Origin: Oscillospiraceae bacterium
GTDB taxonomy: Bacteria; Bacillota; Clostridia; Oscillospirales; Ruminococcaceae
Assembly: GCA_021203065.1 (NCBI GenBank)
Contig: JAJQBX010000012.1
Location: forward strand, 124,001 to 188,000
DNA: 64,000 nucleotides
Direction of reading: 5' to 3'
Shown here: positions 15,761 through 24,814 of the stretch, piece after piece
Position numbering within the stretch: the first letter of the stretch is position 1
Layout: every line of letters starts with the position of its first letter
Notes under the pieces: generated by a model
What the model saw: only the letters and a program-made list of their open reading frames with translations
Databases searched by the model: none
What the model was told of the DNA's origin: nothing
Translations under genes and position numbers: made by a program

Positions 15761-17611
15761 TTACAGTGGTTCAAAATCTTCCACCCCATGCTTACACAGT
15801 GGGCAGATGAAGTCTTCGGGGAGCTCGTCGCCCTCGTAGACGTAGCCGCAAATCTTGCAGACCCAGCCTTTTTTCTTCTGATCAACAGGTGCGGGCTTGG
15901 GCTTGATGTGCTTGTGGTAGTAGTCGTAAGTGACCGACGGCTTGTCGGAGAGAATCTCCGCTTCGGTGACGGTCGCCGTGAAGAGGGTGTGACTGCCTGA
16001 GTCTTTGGCGTCGACAACCTCTGCGCTCATGAAAGCGTTTGCATACTTCGGGACGTATTTCAAGCCGTTTGCGCTTCTTACGTCTGTCTCGCAATCAGCG
16101 AATTTGTCGATGTCTTTGCCGGATTTCATGCCAAAATGCTCGAAGACGCTGAACGGGGTCTCCTCTGTCAGAACAGAGACGTTGAACTTCCCGGACCTCA
16201 GAATCATATCGTGAGTGAGATTACTCTTGCTGACGGAAATCGAAATTGTAAGCGGACTGCTCGCAACCTGTGTAACGGTGTTGATGATGCAGCCGTTGTC
16301 TTTTTCGCCCTCTTTCGCAGTGAGGATGAAGAGCCCATAGCTCAGCTTGTTGAGGGCTTTCTTGTCGACGGTAGCTTCCGTTGAGCTTTCCGTGGTAACG
16401 GGAGCAGCCGAAGATGGGATAGTCTCCGCAATGGCGTCAACCAGCACATCGATTTCACCAAGCTGGCTTTCTTTAAGAGAAGACTTTATCGAAACGGTGC
16501 TCTCAAGGATGTTCATGTTCTTGAGTCCGCCGATTATCTCACGCATCAGCTTTCCGCTCGTAGCAGCCCAAGAGCCGTTTTCGATGAAAGCAACTGTGCG
16601 GTTCTGCAGGTTGTGGGAAGCGATGTCCCGAAGAAGCTCGTCCATGCTGATGAAAATTCCCGCATTGTAGGTTGTAGAAGCGAAAACAAGGTGGCTGTAT
16701 TCAAACGCCGCCGCAACTATTTCAGAGGAAGCGGTAACGGAAACGTCAAACATCTTGGTTTTGATGCCCTTGTCTCTTAATTTGCAAGCCAAGATATTGG
16801 CGGCATTTTCGGTGTTGCCGTATACGGAAGCATAGGCGATCATGACGCCTGTGACCTCCGGCTCATAGCGTGACCACTGCTGGTACTTTTCAACATAGTC
16901 GCCTATATTTCTTCTCCACACAAAGCCGTGAAGCGGGCAAAGAAGCTGGATGTCGACAGTGGCGGCTTTCTTGAGAAGAGCCTGAACCTGAGTGCCGTAC
17001 TTTCCGACGATGTTGGCATAATATCTTCTCGACTCGCCGAGATAATCCCCGAAGAAGTCGACCTCATCGGCAAAGAGTGCGCCGTTGAGAGCACCGAAGG
17101 TGCCGAAAGCGTCCGCTGAGAATAAGATCTTGTCGGTGGAATCATAGCTCACCATGACTTCTGGCCAGTGAACCATCGGAGCCATCAGGAATGTGAGCTT
17201 GTGCTTACCTGTCTCGAGAGTGTCGCCCTCGCCGACAAGGTGATAGTTCTTAACGACATCTTCGCCGAAGAACTGATTTATCATTCCCTGAATCTTCTTG
17301 TTGCAGACAACAGTCACGTCGGGATAGATCGAGAGAATCGCCTTTAAGGTAGCCGAATGGTCAGGCTCCATATGGTGAATCACGAGGTAGTCGAGAGATC
17401 TATCTCCCAAGCCGTGTTCGACGTTCTCAAGAAAAACCTTTTCAACAGCATGATCAACGGTGTCAAAGAGCACCGTTTTCTCATCTAAGAGCAGATAAGA
17501 ATTATAAGAAACCCCATCCGGCACAGAATAGACTCCCTCAAACATAGCGAGCCGTCTGTCATCCGCCCCGACCCAGAGAAGGTCAGGGGTTACATTTCTT
17601 ATGCAATACAT
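15761..17611 (-). CDS. Flavodiiron protein fused to flavin reductase and rubredoxin
   Basis: The 616-aa cytoplasmic oxidoreductase should reduce O2 to water (or NO to N2O), a main oxygen defence of anaerobes. Residues 1-250 are the metallo-beta-lactamase-like diiron domain with all ligands present (H80-x-E82-x-D84-H85, H148, D167, H228). Residues 254-395 are a flavodoxin (FMN loop Y-A-S-V-Y-G-N-T-E). Residues about 420-560 are a flavin-reductase-like FMN domain. Residues 580-616 are a rubredoxin with two CxxC pairs (C585/C588, C603/C606) only 14 residues apart, a shortened form. It starts 2 bp after a stand-alone rubredoxin gene and shares its promoter, so the protein carries an internal electron chain and has an external donor as well. 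Confidence 0.93.
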   Translation of the reverse strand: MYCIRNVTPDLLWVGADDRRLAMFEGVYSVPDGVSYNSYLLLDEKTVLFDTVDHAVEKVFLENVEHGLGDRSLDYLVIHHMEPDHSATLKAILSIYPDVTVVCNKKIQGMINQFFGEDVVKNYHLVGEGDTLETGKHKLTFLMAPMVHWPEVMVSYDSTDKILFSADAFGTFGALNGALFADEVDFFGDYLGESRRYYANIVGKYGTQVQALLKKAATVDIQLLCPLHGFVWRRNIGDYVEKYQQWSRYEPEVTGVMIAYASVYGNTENAANILACKLRDKGIKTKMFDVSVTASSEIVAAAFEYSHLVFASTTYNAGIFISMDELLRDIASHNLQNRTVAFIENGSWAATSGKLMREIIGGLKNMNILESTVSIKSSLKESQLGEIDVLVDAIAETIPSSAAPVTTESSTEATVDKKALNKLSYGLFILTAKEGEKDNGCIINTVTQVASSPLTISISVSKSNLTHDMILRSGKFNVSVLTEETPFSVFEHFGMKSGKDIDKFADCETDVRSANGLKYVPKYANAFMSAEVVDAKDSGSHTLFTATVTEAEILSDKPSVTYDYYHKHIKPKPAPVDQKKKGWVCKICGYVYEGDELPEDFICPLCKHGVEDFEPL

Positions 17612-17613
17612 GG

Positions 17614-17769
17614 TTATTCAGCCTCAAACATATCCTTGCCAACTCCGCAAAGAGGGCACTCGAAATCATCGGGGAGGTCTTCAAACTTGGTGCCGGGAGC
17701 TATTCCGTTGTCGGGATCTCCAAGCTCCTCATCATAAACATATCCGCATACTGAACATACATATTTCAT
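17614..17769 (-). CDS. Rubredoxin
   Basis: This 51-aa gene encodes a standard rubredoxin: C5-S-V-C8-G-Y and C38-P-L-C41-G bind one Fe, with the family core [11 protein letters not shown] between them. It is a small one-electron carrier, the expected donor to the flavodiiron protein encoded 2 bp downstream. GAAAGGATGA lies before the ATG at 17769. The strong promoter at 17831-17859 serves both genes. Confidence 0.95.
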   Translation of the reverse strand: MKYVCSVCGYVYDEELGDPDNGIAPGTKFEDLPDDFECPLCGVGKDMFEAE

Positions 17770-17830
17770 TTAAAGTCATCCTTTCATGTAAAATCATTTT
17801 TAAGAAGCATTCCTAAAAGCTTCTACAGAT

Positions 17831-17859
17831 ATTATAACGAAACGTCCCCGACATGTCAA
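17831..17859 (-). promoter_or_regulatory. Sigma-A promoter of the rubredoxin-flavodiiron operon
   Basis: On the minus strand: TTGACA (complement of 17854-17859), 17-bp spacer, TATAAT (complement of 17831-17836); both hexamers are consensus, which predicts high expression. The leader is about 55 nt. Confidence 0.85.
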
Positions 17860-17870
17860 CACTTTCCACT

Positions 17871-17899
17871 AAAAAAATCCCGCAGAATCAACTGCGGGA
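17871..17899 (-). terminator. Rho-independent terminator of nrdR
   Basis: Read on the minus strand, TCCCGCAG pairs with CTGCGGGA around a 6-nt loop (17878-17899), followed by seven T (complement of 17871-17877). It lies just after the nrdR stop. Confidence 0.85.
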
Positions 17900-17905
17900 A
17901 GTGTA

Positions 17906-18352
17906 TTACTTTTCATTCAGCTCCGTTATAATCTTAACGAAGCTTTCCGGGTCGTCAAACTCTTTGTAAATAGACGCAAAGCGGACGTAGGCAACAAGGT
18001 CGATGTCCTTGAGGGCACTCAGGACGCTGTCGCCGATTTCGGCGGTCGTGATTTCGTTACGCATCTCGTTTGCGAGGCGGTTCTCGATTTCGTCGACGAT
18101 GTGCTCGATGGTTTCGGGACTGACGGCACGCTTCTTGGTGGCTGATGTGATGCCGACGATGACCTTTTCACGGATGAACGGCTCATAGCTGCCATCCTTT
18201 TTGATGACCATCAGAACCGGACGCTCCACAACCTCGTAGGTCGTGAACCTCCTGCCGCATTGGGTGCACTCACGGCGGCGGCGGATCTTCTCGTCGCTCG
18301 GGCGTGAATCGATAACCTTGGTGTCGTCATAACCGCAGAACGGGCATTTCAT
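17906..18352 (-). CDS. nrdR: Transcriptional repressor NrdR
   Basis: The 148-aa protein is the NrdR repressor of ribonucleotide reductase genes. The N-terminal zinc ribbon has C-P-F-C-G and C-T-Q-C-G-R-R-F-T-T-Y-E (residues 3-6 and 31-42). The ATP-cone follows (about 47-137; V-I-K-K-D-G-S-Y-E-P-F). It binds NrdR boxes when loaded with ATP/dATP. No ribonucleotide reductase gene is in this window, so its targets are elsewhere. ATG 18352 is used because the protein then starts M-K-C-P-F-C-G as in the family and GGGGAGA precedes it. Confidence 0.95.
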   Translation of the reverse strand: MKCPFCGYDDTKVIDSRPSDEKIRRRRECTQCGRRFTTYEVVERPVLMVIKKDGSYEPFIREKVIVGITSATKKRAVSPETIEHIVDEIENRLANEMRNEITTAEIGDSVLSALKDIDLVAYVRFASIYKEFDDPESFVKIITELNEK

Positions 18353-18408
18353 GATAGTCTCCCCTTCCATAGAGTAGGTCAATGTGCTTTGAAATATATC
18401 CTGCAATA

Positions 18409-18437
18409 ATTATAGCACATTTTCGTGACTTTTGCAA
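18409..18437 (-). promoter_or_regulatory. Sigma-A promoter of nrdR
   Basis: On the minus strand: TTGCAA (18432-18437), 17-bp spacer, TATAAT (complement of 18409-18414). The start near 18402 leaves a leader of about 50 nt. Confidence 0.75.
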
Positions 18438-18470
18438 CAGAAAAATCCCGGTTTCATGCCATTTTTTCGC

Positions 18471-18839
18471 CTATAGTATCCTCCCGAGGCTGGGAATCTC
18501 ACGATCCAGAATTCTTTTCGCATAGGACCTGACAAGCTCCAATTGCGCTGTGAATTCGTCCGAGCTCGACTCAAACATTGGCTTAAGCATGTAAACCGCT
18601 CCCTCCATCTCCTCCAAAATATCCTCATCGACAATGCAGGAAAGCCTCTTCGAATATTTCCGGAACGCTTCTTCAAGCTCGTCAAGAGCCTCTTCTGCCT
18701 CTTCATCTGTGCCGGAATTCAGAACCTCCTCGATAGCACCATAGATTTTTGTGTTCTCCGCCTCAATTCCTGCGATGGCGAAGCACCCTGCCGCAACGAT
18801 AAGGGCGATGATTATAATGCTGATAAGAATCCGTTTCAC
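18471..18839 (-). CDS. DUF4363-family membrane-anchored protein
   Basis: The 122-aa product has one N-terminal membrane segment (I-L-I-S-I-I-I-I-A-L-I-V-A-A-G, residues 4-22) and an acidic helical extracytoplasmic part, as in DUF4363 proteins, which are typically encoded next to DUF421/YetF genes in spore formers. The GTG at 18839 overlaps the TGA of the DUF421 gene (GTGA), the usual translational coupling; the longer start at 18893 would lie inside that gene. Function unknown; a link to the spore envelope is inferred from family context. Confidence 0.75.
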   Translation of the reverse strand: MKRILISIIIIALIVAAGCFAIAGIEAENTKIYGAIEEVLNSGTDEEAEEALDELEEAFRKYSKRLSCIVDEDILEEMEGAVYMLKPMFESSSDEFTAQLELVRSYAKRILDREIPSLGRIL

Positions 18840-19513
18840 TTTCCAGTCTCCTTCGGTATTATATAGAGGCTTTTGTCCGGTCGTATCATGCAAAGAAGAA
18901 CCTCCGACGGTTCAAGGTGCTTTCTTTTCAGCTCTTTTCGGAGCTCCTTTTCGTCAAGCCCTGCCCCGTTCATTCCGCTTGCGATGATGTCGCCGTCGGA
19001 AATAAGCACCTGAGGCGGATCGCTGGTTGTTTCAGGCGTAGAAAGAGTTTCCGGAGTGACCGGTCGGTTGGGGGCTTTCAAGAGAACGCTGATAGTCCCC
19101 GTCGTCTCAACAACCGCATACTGAACTTCATCAATGTCGAAAACTCCGCTGTTTCTGAGTGCTGAACAGACGTCGTCAACCGTGAACCGAAGCTCTTTCA
19201 TGACCGATTGGTTCAGCTTTCCTCCTGAGATGATGACCTTTGGTCTGCCGGAGATGATATGCCTGAGCTTTCTTGATTTGAGTGCCGCAAAAGAAGCAAG
19301 AATGTCGAGGCAGACAAGGGTTAAGATCGGCACAACTCCTGTTATAAGCGAAGCCTCCGGGTCTTCCATCGCAAGGGTGGCTATGTTCGAAATAAGAATT
19401 GTGATGACAAGCTCGGACGGCGAGAGTTCACCTAATTGCCTCTTTCCCATAACACGGGTGGCGAATATCACGAGAAAATAAACTATGATTCCCCTTATGA
19501 AAACTATCAGCAT
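18836..19513 (-). CDS. DUF421 (YetF/YrbG-type) membrane protein
   Basis: The 225-aa protein has three N-terminal TM segments (to about residue 80), including the family signature R-V-M-G-K-R-Q-L-G-E-L-S-P-S-E-L-V, and a soluble C-terminal domain with S-G-R-P-K-V-I-I-S-G-G. DUF421 proteins such as YetF have been linked to spore membranes in Bacillus. The ATG at 19513 follows AAAGGACAAAG and gives the normal family start. It is divergent from gerAA with a 100-bp shared upstream region and is coupled to the DUF4363 gene, so the three spore-related units may share regulation. Confidence 0.88.
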   Translation of the reverse strand: MLIVFIRGIIVYFLVIFATRVMGKRQLGELSPSELVITILISNIATLAMEDPEASLITGVVPILTLVCLDILASFAALKSRKLRHIISGRPKVIISGGKLNQSVMKELRFTVDDVCSALRNSGVFDIDEVQYAVVETTGTISVLLKAPNRPVTPETLSTPETTSDPPQVLISDGDIIASGMNGAGLDEKELRKELKRKHLEPSEVLLCMIRPDKSLYIIPKETGK

Positions 19514-19613
19514 TTCTTTGTCCTTTCTTTGGTTCTGAGTATATTTTTGCCGGAACGCACCCGAATATCCGGGACATCTATGCAAAAACTATCCGAAAAG
19601 AAAGGGTGATGAA

Positions 19614-21071
19614 ATGAATATAAGCGAAAATCTTGAGCGGACGATCTTAGGAATCCGTGAGCTTTTCGGAAGCTCTGATGATCTGAACATAGTCAGATTT
19701 GAAGCGTCGGGGATAAAATGCGCCGTCCTGACTCTTGAGGGGATGACATCAAGTGCCGACCTCTCAAAAATGCTCTTTTCTCCGCTGATGGATTTCAAAA
19801 AGCTTTTAGCTCAGCCGTCGGATATTTATAGCTTCCTCATGCGAAAGGGCTTGTTCTCGACAGAAAGTAAGCCGGTGAGAACCTATTCTGACATTTCACA
19901 GAGACTTTGCTCCGGCTTTGCAGTTGTCCTCATAAACGGCGAGAAGAGGGGAGTGGCATTCGGCGCACAGGGCTTCAAAACAAGAAGCATCTCCGAGCCG
20001 TCGACCGAGAACAACCTGAAAGGCTGTATGGAGGCTCTTTCCGACAACTTAAAAACCAGCATGTCTCTTATTCGTCGCCGCTTAAAGAGCCCCAAGCTTC
20101 GCTTTGAGACAATGAAAGCCGGCGAAATAAGCCAGACCGAATTATGCATCGTCTATATCTCCGGGAAAGCTCCCGAAAGCCTTGTGGGGGAAGTAAAATC
20201 CTGCCTTGGCAAAATCAAGCTTGATGTCATATCAGGCACTGGCTGCCTCGAGCCGTTTCTGTCGAATAATCCGGGCTCGTTCTTCTCCGGCTGTTCTACA
20301 ACCGAAAGACCGGATGTTTTGGCGGCGAAGATTAACGAGGGAAGAATTGCAGTTCTTGTAGACGGCGTGCCGTTTGCAGTCGTCTGCCCTGCACTTTTTA
20401 TGGAGAATTTTCAGGCGGTCGACGATTATGAGGAGAAGCCGTATTTTGCATTCCTGCAGAGGCTTCTTCGCTATCTCTCATTCCTTATGGCTGGTTTCCT
20501 CCCGGGAATATATCTCGCCGCAACGATTCACCATCCGGAAATCTTGGCAAAGACAATACTCACGAACTTAATCGCCTCCGAGGAGGACACCCCGTTTCCG
20601 CTCATGCTCGAAATGCTCATTGTCGTGACGCTCTTCGAGATTATGCGTGAGGCGGGACTCCGGCTTCCGAAAGCCGTCGGTGGTGCAGTCTCGATTGTGG
20701 GAGGGCTCGTGATAGGCGACGCCGCAGTCACAAGCGGGCTAATCTCCTCGCCACTACTCATCATAATCGGAATCACCGCAACATGCTCTTTCGTCCTCCC
20801 GAGCCTCAACCCCCAGCTGACTATACTTCGGTATATCGGAGTTTTCGCCGGGGGCTTGGCAGGCTTTTTCGGGATGGCAGTATTTTCGCTTGTGATACTT
20901 GTGAACGCCTCAGCCGGCGACTGCCTCAGTGTCCCGTATCTTTCGCCAATAGCACCGTTCACTCTGAAAGCAACCCGTGACTTACTTTTAAGAGCGGGCT
21001 ATAGAAAGATGCAGAAGCAGAAAATTACAGTAGAAAGCCTTAACGGCTCGGGAGGTAATAATGAAACCTAA
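19614..21071 (+). CDS. Spore germination receptor subunit A (GerA/GerKA family)
   Basis: The 485-aa protein is the A subunit of a nutrient germinant receptor in the inner spore membrane. A soluble N-terminal part (residues about 1-270) is followed by four to five membrane helices (about 285-450); the family segment Y-F-A-F-L-Q-R-L-L-R-Y-L-S-F-L near 280 and the E-E-D-T-P-F-P stretch near 323 are present. AAAGGGTGATGAA precedes the ATG. The gerAB gene overlaps its end by 11 bp. Its short length and divergence make the cognate germinant unpredictable. Confidence 0.92.
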   Translation: MNISENLERTILGIRELFGSSDDLNIVRFEASGIKCAVLTLEGMTSSADLSKMLFSPLMDFKKLLAQPSDIYSFLMRKGLFSTESKPVRTYSDISQRLCSGFAVVLINGEKRGVAFGAQGFKTRSISEPSTENNLKGCMEALSDNLKTSMSLIRRRLKSPKLRFETMKAGEISQTELCIVYISGKAPESLVGEVKSCLGKIKLDVISGTGCLEPFLSNNPGSFFSGCSTTERPDVLAAKINEGRIAVLVDGVPFAVVCPALFMENFQAVDDYEEKPYFAFLQRLLRYLSFLMAGFLPGIYLAATIHHPEILAKTILTNLIASEEDTPFPLMLEMLIVVTLFEIMREAGLRLPKAVGGAVSIVGGLVIGDAAVTSGLISSPLLIIIGITATCSFVLPSLNPQLTILRYIGVFAGGLAGFFGMAVFSLVILVNASAGDCLSVPYLSPIAPFTLKATRDLLLRAGYRKMQKQKITVESLNGSGGNNET

Positions 21072-22122
21072 GGTAAGGATAAGCCCCGGGCAGATGTTCA
21101 TCCTCCTCATCCTTGCCCGGATTATGCACACGATGGTCTTTCATTCTGAAGACTTTTCCGCCGGAACTTTCATGATGCCTACGCTATTGGTGACGACCCT
21201 CATCGAAGCCGCACTCTCGCTCCCGGCACTGATTCTGATTGATAGTGGAAGTGATATTATAGCTGAGCTTTCCCACGGTTCAAGGAGGCTCTATACGTTC
21301 CTGAGGGCTCTTTATAGCCTATATTTTCTCTATATCGCAACCGGAACTGTCAAGTATATCGCCGAATTCATGCGCAGCGAGTTTCAGCGTGTCATAAGCC
21401 CGGTTGCAGTTATCGTGATTCTTGCTCTTGCCGCCGCATACTGTGCACACTTGGGAATAGAAGCCCTCGCCAGAGCGGGAACTGTCGTCTTCTGGATTTT
21501 CATTGCTCTCTTTGTCTCGATGGCATCTGTCAGTGAGGGCACTTTTCATCCGGAAAATCTCACCCCCATAACCGGGAACGACTTCCCGGCGATTCTCGAC
21601 TATGCTGTAAGAGACCTCTCTTCGAGCTGGTGGCTTCCGATGCTGGTTGTCTTGGGAGTTCACCTGAACAGCTCAAAAGACGGCGCAAAGAAAGCGGCGG
21701 CGGGATACCTCATAACCAAGCTCGTAATGCTCGAGGTGCTTGTACTGCTGATAATACTTGTACTCGGCAGGTTCTCCGACATCCTTGGCTATCCGCTTCT
21801 TTCGCTCGGAGCATATGCAAGAACGGTATTTGTCCGGAGCTTCAACGCCGTAAACATGTTCGTCTGGTGCATGAATGCCGTGCTGGTCTGCGGGGTATAT
21901 CTTTTTATAGCGACCGGCGGCGTGAAAAACGGTAAGCGCACCTTTTCTGCCATGATAGTCACCATAGTCGCCGCAATATTTGCATATCGTGCAAATTCTG
22001 ATTTTAACGGAGAAGTAGCCATCCTGATAAAAACAGCAGGAATACTCCTCTTGGGTGTAATTCTGCCGCTTGTGCTGATGATAGAAAGGGGAGTGCGTAG
22101 ATGCGTAAAATCGTTGCAATAG
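21061..22122 (+). CDS. Spore germination receptor subunit B (GerAB family transporter-like)
   Basis: The 353-aa protein has about ten TM helices and the family start K-V-R-I-S-P-G-Q-M-F-I-L-L-I-L-A-R. GerAB subunits are APC-superfamily-like proteins thought to bind the germinant within the membrane. It overlaps gerAA by 11 bp and gerAC by 22 bp, so the three are translated as one operon. Nothing is missing relative to the usual length of about 360 residues. Confidence 0.92.
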   Translation: MKPKVRISPGQMFILLILARIMHTMVFHSEDFSAGTFMMPTLLVTTLIEAALSLPALILIDSGSDIIAELSHGSRRLYTFLRALYSLYFLYIATGTVKYIAEFMRSEFQRVISPVAVIVILALAAAYCAHLGIEALARAGTVVFWIFIALFVSMASVSEGTFHPENLTPITGNDFPAILDYAVRDLSSSWWLPMLVVLGVHLNSSKDGAKKAAAGYLITKLVMLEVLVLLIILVLGRFSDILGYPLLSLGAYARTVFVRSFNAVNMFVWCMNAVLVCGVYLFIATGGVKNGKRTFSAMIVTIVAAIFAYRANSDFNGEVAILIKTAGILLLGVILPLVLMIERGVRRCVKSLQ

Positions 22123-22652
22123 TTATATCAATGCTTCTTCTTACCGGTTGCCGGAGCACCGATATTCAGAAGCGGATCGTTGTGACGGCGATAGGAATCG
22201 GAGACGACAGCATCACCTATCAGACATTTTCGCCTGAGAACGAGATTGAAATCTACACTTTTTCCTGCGATTCTCTTTCCGAAGCGGAGGAAAAGCTTGC
22301 GCTTGAAACCGGAAAAGAGGTCTTCACGGGCGATGTAGAGCTGATTGTTTTCTCGGGAAAAGAGAATATTGAGCCGTATCTTGACTATCTCTGGCACAGT
22401 CCGGACATCTATATGGGCACTCCGGTGGCGTTCGCAGAAAGCGAAAAGCTTCTTGAAACAGAGTCGGAAAAGCTTGTGGGGATTCTCAACACGGCAGGCG
22501 CAAAGGTTGGCTTGATAGATTTCTATAACGACATATATTCTGCGGACAGCAGTGCGAAGCTGCCGTTATTTTCATCCTCCGGTGAAATTTCGGGCGAAAT
22601 ACTCTTGAAATCGTCATTAGAATGTGGTATCATAGCTTTGTATAATGAGTAA
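22101..22652 (+). CDS. Short GerAC-like germination lipoprotein
   Basis: The 183-aa product has a lipoprotein signal (L-L-L-T-G-C, Cys near residue 17) and the N-terminal GerAC domain (R-I-V-V-T-A-I-G-I-G-D-D near 25). Normal GerAC proteins have about 350-400 residues with a conserved C-terminal three-domain body; here the protein ends after the first domain and there are only 65 bp before the next gene, so no frameshifted remainder exists. Either a minimal C subunit is enough in this lineage or the gene is a stable deletion product. It overlaps gerAB by 22 bp. Confidence 0.8.
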   Translation: MRKIVAIVISMLLLTGCRSTDIQKRIVVTAIGIGDDSITYQTFSPENEIEIYTFSCDSLSEAEEKLALETGKEVFTGDVELIVFSGKENIEPYLDYLWHSPDIYMGTPVAFAESEKLLETESEKLVGILNTAGAKVGLIDFYNDIYSADSSAKLPLFSSSGEISGEILLKSSLECGIIALYNE

Positions 22653-22717
22653 ATGCGGCTTCGGGGAGAAATCCCCGGGCTTTCGAAAAATCCTGATGAA
22701 AGGGATGGTACTTTTTA

Positions 22718-23089
22718 ATGATAAAGATTGAGAACCATTTGGGAGCGATAACGATAACCGATTCCTATCTCATGTCGCTCATCGGGCACGCCGCAACAAG
22801 CTGCTTCGGCGTTGTGAGGATGAGCCCGGTAGGAGCAAGGCAGGGCGTCAGAACCAATCTTTTAGGCTTGGGCGGAATCGACAATGGCGTCAGAATCTAC
22901 ACCCCCGCAAGAAAAGACAAAGAGAATCAGAACAAGATGTCCATCGACCTGCACATCTGCGTCACCTACGGCATCAACGTGAACGCTATTGTTGACAGCA
23001 TCGTGAACAAGGTCCGCTACGTAGTCGAAAGCGAGACAGGCATCGAGGTAAAGAAGATAAACGTCTATGTTGACGGGATGGAGTCGTGA
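22718..23089 (+). CDS. Asp23/Gls24-family envelope-stress protein (YloU-like)
   Basis: The 123-aa protein matches the Asp23 family: G-A-I-T-I-T-D-S-Y-L, H-A-A-T-S-C-F-G-V-V (residues about 24-33) and I-D-L-H-I-C-V-T-Y-G-I-N-V. In Bacillus yloU sits directly upstream of yloV/fakA, as here (39 bp to fakA). The role is unclear; relatives coat the membrane or respond to envelope stress. AAGGGATGG precedes the ATG. Confidence 0.88.
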   Translation: MIKIENHLGAITITDSYLMSLIGHAATSCFGVVRMSPVGARQGVRTNLLGLGGIDNGVRIYTPARKDKENQNKMSIDLHICVTYGINVNAIVDSIVNKVRYVVESETGIEVKKINVYVDGMES

Positions 23090-23127
23090 GGCTCGTGATT
23101 ATACAAAAAAAGGATTGGTACTGAACA

Positions 23128-24795
23128 ATGATAACAGGTAGTATGCTGAGGGACGCTTTTATAAGTGCCTCAAACTGCATTTCAAACAACAAAAAATCCA
23201 TCGATGAGCTGAATGTCTTCCCCGTCCCTGACGGCGACACCGGCACAAACATGTCGATGACCCTTTCAAACGCTAAAAAAGAGCTTGAGCTGATGGCGGA
23301 TGACGTAACCGTTTCACAGGTTGCCAAAGTCATGGCTTCGGGACTTTTAAGGGGAGCACGTGGAAACTCGGGAGTCATCACATCGCTTCTTTTCAAGGGC
23401 TTTGACAAGGCACTTTCGGGGCAGGAAACAGCCGACATCGAGCTTATGACCCAGTCGCTTGAAAAGGGCGTCGAGAGAGCCTACAAGGCGGTAATGAAGC
23501 CTACAGAGGGAACTATTTTAACTGTTGCCCGGCTTGCGTCAGTCAGAGCAAGAGAGCTTGCCGGCGTTGAAACCGACCTCGTTTCCTATTGGGAGCAGGT
23601 CTGCATTGAGGCTGAAAGAGTCCTCGACACCACGCCTGACCTTCTTCCTACACTCAAGAAAGCCGGAGTCGTGGACGCAGGCGGCAAGGGACTCTGCATG
23701 ATTTTCAGAGCAATGCTCAAGGTATTCAAGGGCGAGGGAATTGTCCCGGACGAGTCGCAGAAAAAGCAAGCGGAGGCGGTCACAATCGAAACCTATGCAT
23801 CTGTAGTCGGAAGCTTTGAGGACGAGATTCACTACACCTACTGCACCGAATACATAGTCAAAAAAGACGTAAAAGCTGAGGGCGGAGCACTCAAACTCAG
23901 GGCATACTTAGAATCAATCGGCGATTGCGTCGTGGTTGTCGAGGACGACGAGATTATAAAGGTTCACGTTCACACCAACAATCCCGGTCTTGCGGTCGAA
24001 AAGGGTCTTGAATTCGGCTCTATGACGCTTCCGAAGATTGAGAACATGCGCTATCAGCATGAGGCAAAGAAGGACGAGAAAAAGAAAGTCACCGTTTCGA
24101 GCTCGAACAAGGTTTATAAGTCCGTTCCTCCCGAGAAGGACTACGGCTTTGTAGCCGTCGCAACCGGCGAGGGAATTGAAGCTATGTTCAAGGATGCCGG
24201 TGCTGACTGCATAGTCAGAGGCGGTCAGACGATGAACCCGTCCACCGAGGATATATTGGCGGCAATCCAGTCGACTCCCGCAAGAACCGTCTTCGTTCTC
24301 CCTAACAACAAGAACATCATCATGGCGGCTGAGCAGGCTGTAAAGCTTGCCGACAGAAAGGTCTGCGTCCTCCAGACGAGAACCATTCCACAGGGTCTTT
24401 CTGCACTCCTTGCATTCGATCCGACAGCCGATTATAAAACCAACAGCACCGAGATGACCAAGGCTTTCGAGAGGGTCCAGACCGGACAGGTAACCTTTGC
24501 GGCTCGTGACAGCGAATTTGACGGCGTTGAAATCCATCAGGGCGAAATCCTCGCCATGGACAACGGCAAGCTTTCGCTCGTCGAAAAGGATGCAGTCAAG
24601 GCTGCATATCGCCTCACCAAGCGTCTCATAAAGCCGGACAGCGAATTCATCTCCGTCATCTACGGCAAGGACGTCAAGGAGTCGGAGGCAGAAGCACTCC
24701 GGGCAAAGCTTGAAGAAAAGTTCGGCACCAGACTTGACATCAACGTCATCAACGGCGGTCAGCCGGTGTACTACTACATTATCAGTGTAGAGTGA
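23128..24795 (+). CDS. fakA: Fatty acid kinase ATP-binding subunit FakA (DAK2/YloV)
   Basis: The 555-aa cytosolic kinase subunit phosphorylates fatty acids carried by FakB/DegV partners so they can enter phospholipid synthesis. The N-terminal DAK2/DhaL domain (residues 1-200) has the Mg-ATP binding N-V-F-P-V-P-D-G-D-T-G-T-N-M and R-G-A-R-G-N-S-G-V-I. The middle and the DegV-like C-terminal region follow in the usual order. Length matches the family (about 550). No fakB gene is nearby, so its partner is elsewhere. Confidence 0.93.
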   Translation: MITGSMLRDAFISASNCISNNKKSIDELNVFPVPDGDTGTNMSMTLSNAKKELELMADDVTVSQVAKVMASGLLRGARGNSGVITSLLFKGFDKALSGQETADIELMTQSLEKGVERAYKAVMKPTEGTILTVARLASVRARELAGVETDLVSYWEQVCIEAERVLDTTPDLLPTLKKAGVVDAGGKGLCMIFRAMLKVFKGEGIVPDESQKKQAEAVTIETYASVVGSFEDEIHYTYCTEYIVKKDVKAEGGALKLRAYLESIGDCVVVVEDDEIIKVHVHTNNPGLAVEKGLEFGSMTLPKIENMRYQHEAKKDEKKKVTVSSSNKVYKSVPPEKDYGFVAVATGEGIEAMFKDAGADCIVRGGQTMNPSTEDILAAIQSTPARTVFVLPNNKNIIMAAEQAVKLADRKVCVLQTRTIPQGLSALLAFDPTADYKTNSTEMTKAFERVQTGQVTFAARDSEFDGVEIHQGEILAMDNGKLSLVEKDAVKAAYRLTKRLIKPDSEFISVIYGKDVKESEAEALRAKLEEKFGTRLDINVINGGQPVYYYIISVE

Positions 24796-24814
24796 GTAAG
24801 AATCTAAATATCTG

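Noticed and set aside
19514-19613. Sigma-F/G promoters between the divergent DUF421 and gerAA genes
   Set aside because: Partial matches to the -35 and -10 patterns exist on both strands but none keeps both boxes at the right spacing, so no promoter is claimed.
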